NCBI GenBank assembly: GCA_030247855.1
Contig: JAPDRN010000127.1
Span: 1 to 64,000, forward strand
Length of the DNA stretch: 64,000 nucleotides
Direction: 5' to 3'
From: Knufia peltigerae
Taxonomy: Eukaryota; Ascomycota; Eurotiomycetes; Chaetothyriales; Trichomeriaceae
The translations under genes were made by a program, and so were the position numbers. This document shows, one piece after another, positions 57,186 through 64,000 of the stretch (its first letter is position 1; every line of letters begins with the position of its first letter). Below the pieces are notes generated by a model. It was not told the DNA's origin. It was given only the letters and a program-made list of their open reading frames with translations, and did no database searches.

Positions 57186-57929
57186 GGTTTTGATTTTTCA
57201 AAGTTGCCTTCATTTCCAATGGGGCGGCGTTATAGCTATTCCGACACGGTATATACATATAGCCACAACATATCAATTGACTCGACATTCACGTTCTTTA
57301 CTTCGATTTCTGAGCTTTCCATGGAGAAAGGTCGTACCTTGTTGTCATGATTTGTGACACTTTGCACAATATTTTGCCGGCCTGGGCCTCGGCTACATTT
57401 CCAATGGGCAGGGAGTCAAACACGATACGTCCTCCCGTTGTATCTGATCCGGTAATGGTAGAGAATCGAAAGTCGAGAGTCTAGAAGTCCTTCGGATTCT
57501 CCCGAAGCTCAATAATTCAAAGTCTCTACTAGTGCACTTAGTGGTCATCATGATCCCAGACGGAGATATCCATCCACACCAAACGAGAATGGCTCTAGTA
57601 CATCTTTTTCACGCTTCAAAAGGCAAACGACATGTCGACGAGGAGGCTAGAATAGTCAGTCCACCACTTGCCTATCAATTGAAGCCTCAAAAACGGAGAC
57701 CCGAACTACTGACCAAGTATATACCCACCCCTGGCTCTCTAGATTGGTTGCTCTTGGCTGCTCCAAAGAAAGAAAGAAAGGACACCGGCCGATCAAACAC
57801 GTGTGACTCAAGAGGCCTCAAACATTTACCAGATTCAGCCAACATCCAAAACACTCGCCAACTGAAGTCGGTGGTTCCTTTTGGATACCCACCTCCGCTA
57901 TCGCATCATACACCCATCTGGGCTCAAAA
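57186..57929. other. Intergenic region
   Basis: About 740 bp between two plus-strand genes. An open frame at 57532-58143 overlaps the next gene in another frame and is taken as a shadow. It probably holds the promoter of the FAD oxidoreductase. Confidence 0.55.
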
Positions 57930-59441
57930 ATGCCGCCGCGTGGTTCAACGAGGCAGGGTGCACCTCCACTCGAGGACAAGAATGCATCGATCATCATCGT
58001 CGGCGCCGGGGTGTTTGGGCTCAGTACGGCAATCCACCTCGCCCGACGTGGGTTCAAAAACATCACCGTCTTCGACAAACAACCGTACCACGAGAGTCGG
58101 TATTCGTACTTCAAAGGGTGTGACGCGGCATCGGCCGACATGAACAAGATTTTTCGATCCGCCTACGGTGGTCAAACCGAGTACCAGGCCTTGTCTCTGG
58201 ACGCGTTTGACGAATGGCAAAGTTGGAACGCCGAGCTGGGATCTGGCGGTGATGATGCCGTGGTGCCGGCAGGGATGACACGAAAAGACAAGGTCTTTAT
58301 CAACAACGGCAACCTCAGTCTGACGGAGAAACCGGTGATTCCCGAGTTCGAAATGGCCACCGTGAAAAACATGCGGGACGCCGGATACCCGGACTCTCAA
58401 CTCGTCACGTCGGACGAGCGACACATCGAGATTGCCAATGCACGAGGTTTCGGGTTTGCGATCGACCCCTTTGGTCGAAGGTCGAGAGGACAAAGTCACT
58501 TGGGGGTTTTGGACACGACGGGAGGGACCATCCTGGCGGACAAGGCTTGCTCGTTTGCTCTTCACAAGGCAGAGAGACTAGGTGTGAAGACAGTTTTTGG
58601 TGTCCGCTCCGGTCTGTTCGAGTCCTTTCTTCGAACTTCCGAGTCAGAAAAAGTTGTGGGTATCCGCACGGTCGACGGCAAAAGCCATCGCGCTGACCGA
58701 GTCATCATGGCTTGCGGGGGATGGACTCCCTCCCTTCTTCCCTCTCTGGACTCTGTTTGTGAAGCTACGGCCGGGTCCGTGGTGATGATGAAACTGCCTC
58801 CAGCCCTTGCGGCGAAATACTCCGCCGACAAGTTCCCTTCGTGGCAGTACAAGATGCGCGATGGGGCCGAGGGCGGTCTTTACGGTTTCCCCGCCACGGC
58901 CGACGGGTACATGAAGATCGGTTACCGTGGTACAAAGTATACGAACCCACAGACGCAAAAGGTTGACGGCGTCGAACGCAGTGTTCCCGTCACGCGATAC
59001 ACCCGTCCAGAAACGGTCACGGATCAAATCCCTGCTCAGGCGATGAAGGTGATTAAAAGGTTCGTGGATGATTTTTTGCCAGAGTTGCCCGCGAACGGAG
59101 TGGAAATTTCCACGACGAGGTTGTGCTGGTACACCGATTCTTGGGACAATCATTTCGTCATTGATCATGTCCCCGACCACGAAAATGTCTTGGTCGCCAC
59201 GGCGGGAAGTGGTCATGCGTTCAAGTACCTACCAAGCATTGGTGGGTGGATCGCGGATATCGTGGAAGGGAAAGGGTTGGACAGGCAACTCGTGAAGAGT
59301 TGGGGGTGGAGGACGAGACCTGACCGGAAAGAAGAAGTCATTAATGAGTTGATGGAAGGGAGTGGAGGGAACAGGGCGCTACAAAGAACAAAAATGTCGA
59401 GTCCTAGGGATCTCAAGTTGGTGAGAGGAGCAAATTTGTAG
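57930..59441 (+). CDS. FAD-dependent amine-oxidase-like oxidoreductase (DAO/MSOX family)
   Basis: 503-residue flavoenzyme in one exon, of the D-amino-acid/sarcosine oxidase superfamily that includes fructosyl-amine and saccharopine oxidases. The FAD loop is IIIVGAGVFGLSTA (GAGVFG at 25-30). The segment ADMNKIFRSAYG near residue 72 is typical of the sarcosine/fructosyl-amine/pipecolate oxidase branch. Near the end come RLCWYTDSWDNHFVIDHVP and ATAGSGHAFKYLPSIGG. Cys399 in the first of these matches the cysteine that carries covalent FAD in relatives. It would oxidise a secondary or N-alkylated amino acid, giving H2O2. No C-terminal SKL is present, so peroxisomal import is not obvious. The exact substrate is unknown. 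Confidence 0.88.
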   Translation: MPPRGSTRQGAPPLEDKNASIIIVGAGVFGLSTAIHLARRGFKNITVFDKQPYHESRYSYFKGCDAASADMNKIFRSAYGGQTEYQALSLDAFDEWQSWNAELGSGGDDAVVPAGMTRKDKVFINNGNLSLTEKPVIPEFEMATVKNMRDAGYPDSQLVTSDERHIEIANARGFGFAIDPFGRRSRGQSHLGVLDTTGGTILADKACSFALHKAERLGVKTVFGVRSGLFESFLRTSESEKVVGIRTVDGKSHRADRVIMACGGWTPSLLPSLDSVCEATAGSVVMMKLPPALAAKYSADKFPSWQYKMRDGAEGGLYGFPATADGYMKIGYRGTKYTNPQTQKVDGVERSVPVTRYTRPETVTDQIPAQAMKVIKRFVDDFLPELPANGVEISTTRLCWYTDSWDNHFVIDHVPDHENVLVATAGSGHAFKYLPSIGGWIADIVEGKGLDRQLVKSWGWRTRPDRKEEVINELMEGSGGNRALQRTKMSSPRDLKLVRGANL

Positions 59442-59699
59442 ATGACTAGATGCCTGAAAAAAAAAGACACTCTAATCAAGGTAAATACTTCGTAGATGGA
59501 TACAGACAGTAACACAGTGACTTGACACCATGCACGGGTAGGTTGGTCGGTAATACTCCGAAATGTCTGAGATGATCAACAGGTGCCACTTTACTTTTCT
59601 CATTGACCCTGTACGCATGTACGTATCTGTATCTATGTATTCATTCATTCTTACATCCTGACCTCCTTTCTCTTCTTTTCATTTGTGGCATCGACATTT

Positions 59700-60865
59700 T
59701 CATTTCTTATCCTGCTTCACCTCGTTCACCGGAGCCACCGGTCTACCCGTCTTGAACAAGGACCTGATGTTTTCGAAACATTCCCTCTCTGATTTCTGGA
59801 ACGCCAGGTCCGTCAGACCTCCCATGTGAGGCTGGAGGACCACCTTGTCGCTGGTCCTGAAATAGTCGTTGATCCGAGGTTCGTTGGCAAACACGTCCAA
59901 CCCTGCCCTCGTGACCTTACCGGACTCCAGAGCCCGAATCAAAGCATCCTCGTCCACCACGGGTCCACGGGCCGTGTTGACCAAAAACGCACCGTCCTTC
60001 ATCGCCGCAAACTCTTCGGTGGAGATCAGGTTCTCGGTCTGCTTGTTGAGCGGACAATTCACGGACACGACGTCCGACGCCCCCAACAGTCCGTTGAGGG
60101 TCGGGTGGTAGGTCAACCCGTACTTTTCTTCCTCTTCGTCCGGTAGTCGTTTACGGTTGTGGTAGGCCAACTTCATGTTGAAGGCCGCGGCTTTCCGGGC
60201 GAGGTATTTACCGATCGCGCCGGCGCCGACGATCCCCAACGTCAGGTCGGTCGGGTCCCGAGCGGGTACGATGTTGGCCTTCCACGTGCCGTCGCGGGCC
60301 TGTTTCTCTCCTCGAGTGGTGTCCCTGAGGACGGCCAGCACCAAAAACATCGCCATGTCGGCGGTGGCTTCGGCGACGGCGTTGACCGTGTTGCAGAACC
60401 AGACGTCTTGGGATGTCATCCAGTCAACGTCGAATTCGTTCTGGAGGGTTCAGGTTAGTTTCGGTGCCCGTTTGTTTCCAAACATGGCGTTTGAAGTGAG
60501 GGCGAAAAGGGGGGGCTTTTCTTTCTGTGCCCGTGACAAACCAAAAACCAAAAACCAAAGAAAAAAAAGAAACTTACAAATCCAGCAGATGCAGAAGTGA
60601 TGATCTTACAACCAGGCAATAAACCCTTTAACAAATCTTCATCAAACGGTTCGTACGGTGGTGTACCCATTCGAATGATGAACGCGTCGACCGGTCTCTC
60701 TGCCACAAGGGCCGGGATCATATCTTTTGTCTGTTGGCGGTTGGTTGCGTCCAAGACCTCAAAGTCGAAATCCTTTTGGAATTCTTCGAGGAAGTCTGCT
60801 CCGACATATTTCGGGTCACCCAACGCTACGACGCGTGGTTTGGTCGAGAGTTTTCCTGGAGACAT
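59700..60865 (-). CDS. D-2-hydroxyacid dehydrogenase
   Basis: 342-residue NAD(P)-dependent enzyme interconverting a D-2-hydroxy acid and its 2-keto acid. Exons are 60865-60578 and 60440-59700, phase 0, with a 137-bp intron. The Rossmann loop is LGIVGAGAIGKYLARK (GAGAIG at 168-173). The catalytic triad of the family is present: Arg254 in VNTARGPVV, Glu283 in FANEPR and His301 in QPHMGGLT. Length is normal for glyoxylate/hydroxypyruvate-reductase-like members. It lies tail-to-tail with the FAD enzyme and divergent from the racemase-like gene, which fits shared regulation. Confidence 0.92.
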
Positions 60866-61758
60866 TTGGTGCCGACTTTCTGAGATGATTGAACGACCGT
60901 ATTGGGATAGTCGTTATGAGTGGTTGCGAAAAACCAAAGGATGAGAATCGATATGCCAGAAATTGATACCGATACAGTTAACGAAGACGGAGCTGTGATC
61001 TGGGTGTTCCCCGGCTAGAAAGATCTTGCAAGATCGATTGATGGATGAATAAATATGCCCAAGCGAGAATAACGAGAATCAATGGCGTCGTCGGTCGTGC
61101 AAGTCCGATAAAGGATATGTCTAGGTAGATGGCCGACGGGTAGGTGTAAGATCAAAGAACCCGAGATATCCAAGAGATCCAGAATGACACCAAGTGAGCT
61201 ACCGAGATTCTACCAGACGCCCTTCTGCCCCTCGTCCGGTGTGTGTGCCGTATCGTACGTACCTTGTCAGTGCTAAGGATTTCTTCATCGTCCTTGCTGT
61301 ACTATTGCACATCGGACAAAGTCGATTTACTCTGAAGCGGAGTTGGAGCATGAATGATACTGGCTTCTCCCGTGATTGGTTCGGTGGATCCCGTGAAGGT
61401 CCAAAGTTACGGGGCCAACAAGTACACAAGTAATTGCGGATACAATTCAAGTATTACTAGATACTCCATTTGTGCAGTTCGGAGTAAGTATCTACATCAT
61501 CAAACAAATGGAGATATCCTACAGAGTATGACTTGGCGTGGCTGATGGAGAATAACGATACTCAGGTAGTTTCAATACCTTGACCCCAAAAACACTTACG
61601 GGGATCTACGAATCTTTGTCCAAAAGACCTTCAACTTTATGAGTACATCAATACCAACCGTAACTGCAAAATCACAGCCCCCCTTTATCTGATCCTTCTT
61701 ACACAACAATCAACAACTTGTATCCTTACTGTAACTACCAGGATCAATAATTTCAAAC
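60866..61758. promoter_or_regulatory. Divergent promoter region
   Basis: 893 bp between the starts of the hydroxyacid dehydrogenase (minus) and the racemase-like gene (plus). It would contain both promoters and is a good place to look for a pathway regulator site. No coding region is supported. Confidence 0.55.
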
Positions 61759-62511
61759 ATGATTGCTTCACAGTCAGATTCCCTCCCACCCATGGGTTTC
61801 ATCTCCGTGGAATGTCACTTTACTCGACCGGCCGGGGACGGGTGGAACGAGAGGACGTGGCCGTTTCCTCTGATCCGGGAAGAGGCACCGGGTTCGTTGG
61901 TACCGAACTTGATTACCGACAACACCTACGACGACGATTTTCTCGACCGTTTCGTGAGGACGGGTCAGAAACTCGTCGACCGAGGAGCCGTGGGGATCAT
62001 GACGAGTTGTGGGTTTTTGGCAATGGCTCAACCTGAGCTCGCGAGACGTTTATCGGTTCCCGTGGCTTCGTCTTCGTTGTGTCAAATACCGTCACTGTTT
62101 TCCATCCTACCACCCACGGCGCACGTCGGAATTTTGACCTTTGACGGGTCAAAATTGGGACGGACGCACCTGACACAACTGGGCATCACCCAGGTCGAGC
62201 GTGTACACATCGCAGGAGTGACCCAAGACGGTCACCTACAACGTCTCGTACGGGACGACGGGCCATATTCCCACGAGGCCATCGAAAAGGAATTGACAGA
62301 CGCCGCCACCGCCATCACTCAACAGCACCCCCAGATCAACACCGTGGTACTAGAATGCGTTCAGATGGCTCCGTTCGCGGTGGCGGTCGAAAAGACGGTC
62401 AACATGCCGGTTTACGACATTTATACAATGGGGTGTTGGTTTTATTCTGGTTTGGTCAGAAGGAGACCGGAAGCTTGGGGACCTATCGGATCCGACATGA
62501 CAAAAGGTTGA
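61759..62511 (+). CDS. Asp/Glu/hydantoin racemase-family protein
   Basis: 250-residue cytosolic protein in one exon. The two cysteines that act as acid/base in this superfamily are present: Cys84 in GIMTSCGFLAMAQ and Cys200 in VVLECVQMAPF. The fold pattern (repeated beta-alpha units, GILTFDGS near 124) also fits. Fungal relatives are annotated as hydantoin racemase or maleate isomerase-like. It may racemise or isomerise an acid on the same route as its neighbours. The substrate cannot be told. The stop codon is 70 bp from the convergent aldolase gene. Confidence 0.82.
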   Translation: MIASQSDSLPPMGFISVECHFTRPAGDGWNERTWPFPLIREEAPGSLVPNLITDNTYDDDFLDRFVRTGQKLVDRGAVGIMTSCGFLAMAQPELARRLSVPVASSSLCQIPSLFSILPPTAHVGILTFDGSKLGRTHLTQLGITQVERVHIAGVTQDGHLQRLVRDDGPYSHEAIEKELTDAATAITQQHPQINTVVLECVQMAPFAVAVEKTVNMPVYDIYTMGCWFYSGLVRRRPEAWGPIGSDMTKG

Positions 62512-62581
62512 GTGAGAGCCAGCCCCATACATATATATATATCTACGGAATGTATCGCCATACACCACCATTCCTCCGTAT

Positions 62582-63657
62582 CTAGTCGAGAAAATCCCCT
62601 CCGCTCTCCTTCAATATCAAATCGTACTCTGGTTTGAATTGCATGTACATGACCTCTGGCGACCCGGTGTTTTTCTTGGTGTACTCCGCCTCTTCCTGGC
62701 CGACGTACGTCTTTTGGACGTCATTCGACAACATCATGTTGGTGACGATGATTTGGGTTTGACATGCTCTTTCTAGGGCGATGAAAAAAGCCGCGGCTTC
62801 ATCGACCGTCCCACCTGCCGTCAACAAACCATGGTTTTGCAGGATAATATTTTTGTTGGTTGGGCCCATGGCCGAAGCGATATGGGCACCTTCTTCTTTG
62901 GCAAAGACCACACCACCAAACCCGGCGTAGACCGCCAGATCATTATAAAACATGCACGAGTCTGGAAGGGAGAATTAACTTTGGTGTGTCTTCACCAGAC
63001 TCGATGTACTCTTAGAGGGAAGAAAGTAACTTTACCTTGATTCAACATCTCAATAGGTTTACCAAAAGTGGACCACGCCCTGCCGTATGGACTGTGCATA
63101 TGACAAGCCGCGTTGATGTCGGGTCTGGCTCTGTGGATCTGACTGTGAATGATGAATCCCGCAGTGTTGACCGGGGCGTCGTTTCCTCCCACTCGGTTTC
63201 CTTCCTCGTCGACCCGGACCATGTCAGATGCCTTGAGGAGACCGAAATGAACCCCATAAGGGTTGATCCAAAACGTGTCTGGTTCGATCGGGTCTGGGAT
63301 TCACATTGCGAGAAATTAATGAGTTGTAGGTAACATTTTTCATACGACACAGACAGACACTCGAGTCGTCTCAAAAATAGGACACATGTCTGTGTTTTTG
63401 GACAAGTCTTACTCACCTCTAAGACTGATATGTCCACTTCCACCGTCCGCGTAGCCCAACTTTGCAAAGACTCGGAACGCTCCAGCCATGTGTTGTAGTT
63501 GCCATTTCCTTTCTTCTTCCTTGTTGTCCGGTTTGGGGATGTGATGTAACCTCTTACGACCGGTACCGCTGGCACTGGTGTTGAGGGCAGACTGGCGAGG
63601 TGTCGCCGAGTCGGACTGAGGAGTGGTCGAAACTGTAATGGTCGCTGTAGATGACAT
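62582..63657 (-). CDS. Class II aldolase/adducin-family protein
   Basis: 292-residue zinc-dependent aldolase or epimerase-like protein. Exons are 63657-63417, 63293-63036 and 62961-62582; all junctions keep frame, with donors GTGAGT and GTAAAG. Motifs seen are GYADGGSGHISLR in the first domain, the zinc-binding ACHMHSPYGRAWS (His-x-His) and NIILQNHGLLTAGG (third His). The first ~45 residues are a Ser/Thr-rich leader. Relatives cleave sugar phosphates or related hydroxy acids, but fungal members of this type are largely untested. It closes the putative catabolic block. Confidence 0.88.
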
Positions 63658-64000
63658 TTTGGACCACACTAGACGAGATGTGAAAAGATCAAAAATCACA
63701 ATCAAGGATAGTATTTTGTTCAAGAGAAATGTTCGGATCTCAAGGCAATATCAATCTTCAGTAGGAGAAAGATGTTGGTCGTCTGAAACCCCGCGAAATA
63801 GATCAAGACTGGGATGAAGTAAGTAAATGCGGGACATGCATGAGACTTCGGCTGGACCCAATGTACGAGAGATGTCGTACGAGTGTGCAATGGCGTCTCT
63901 CGTAATAAACTTGTCATAGGGGGTGTTGCCAGTGTCTCTCTCTCTCTCTCTCTCTCTCTGTTCAAGTGTCAATGACTGCGAGATGGAACAAACAAGTTCG
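63658..64000. other. Promoter side of the aldolase gene, window end
   Basis: The last 343 bases lie upstream of the minus-strand aldolase. They contain the (CT)n tract listed separately and no supported gene. Confidence 0.55.
63934..63959. repeat. (TC)13 microsatellite
   Basis: Thirteen uninterrupted TC units, 277 bp upstream of the aldolase start codon. Confidence 0.95.

Noticed and set aside
1..64000. Intact transposons, long terminal repeats, CRISPR arrays or viral genes
   Set aside because: No transposase, reverse transcriptase, integrase or capsid-like frame, no terminal repeats and no regularly spaced direct repeats were seen.

Overview
The window is nuclear DNA of a filamentous ascomycete (Pezizomycotina; gene content and intron style would fit Eurotiomycetes such as Chaetothyriales, but the order is not proven by anything here). 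The reasons are mostly short introns of about 45-130 bp with GTRNGT donors, CTAAC/CTGAC branch sites and YAG acceptors, single-gene transcription units on both strands, and typical fungal gene families. No tRNA, rRNA, CRISPR array, intact transposon or virus was found. Gene models were spliced by hand; exon junctions are given where they preserve the reading frame.

Layout. 1-5.9 kb is gene-poor, with one tentative spliced gene (3.0-4.1 kb, minus). 6-20.5 kb holds a Ca2+/H+ exchanger, a flavin monooxygenase, a SigF-like/NTF2-like protein, a seven-exon arylsulfatase, a 45-residue cysteine-rich mini-protein, a PAP2 lipid phosphatase, Mediator subunit 7 and adenylosuccinate lyase. 21-25 kb holds the DEAD-box helicase Mak5 and a patatin-like lipase. 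25-29.7 kb has no intact gene but carries what reads as a decayed membrane-protein gene on the minus strand.

29.7-37.7 kb is the most interesting block. It holds six compact genes: a fatty-acid-hydroxylase-superfamily enzyme, a spinster-like MFS transporter, a small conserved-looking protein, a CDP-alcohol phosphatidyltransferase, a divergent cytochrome P450 and a TLC/Lag1-type membrane protein. All the recognisable ones belong to families that make, modify or move lipids, so I propose a specialised lipid gene cluster. Two of its genes lie only 6 nt apart on the same strand, which is very unusual in fungi.

38.4-54.4 kb holds mostly uncharacterised proteins: a Cys-rich/disordered protein, a DUF3433-type membrane protein, a secreted protein with four cysteine repeats, a long coiled-coil protein and a Ser-rich protein, separated by large intergenic gaps. 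55.3-63.7 kb looks like a catabolic cluster: an MFS sugar-type transporter, an FAD-dependent amine-oxidase-like enzyme, a D-2-hydroxyacid dehydrogenase, an Asp/Glu-racemase-family protein and a class II aldolase.
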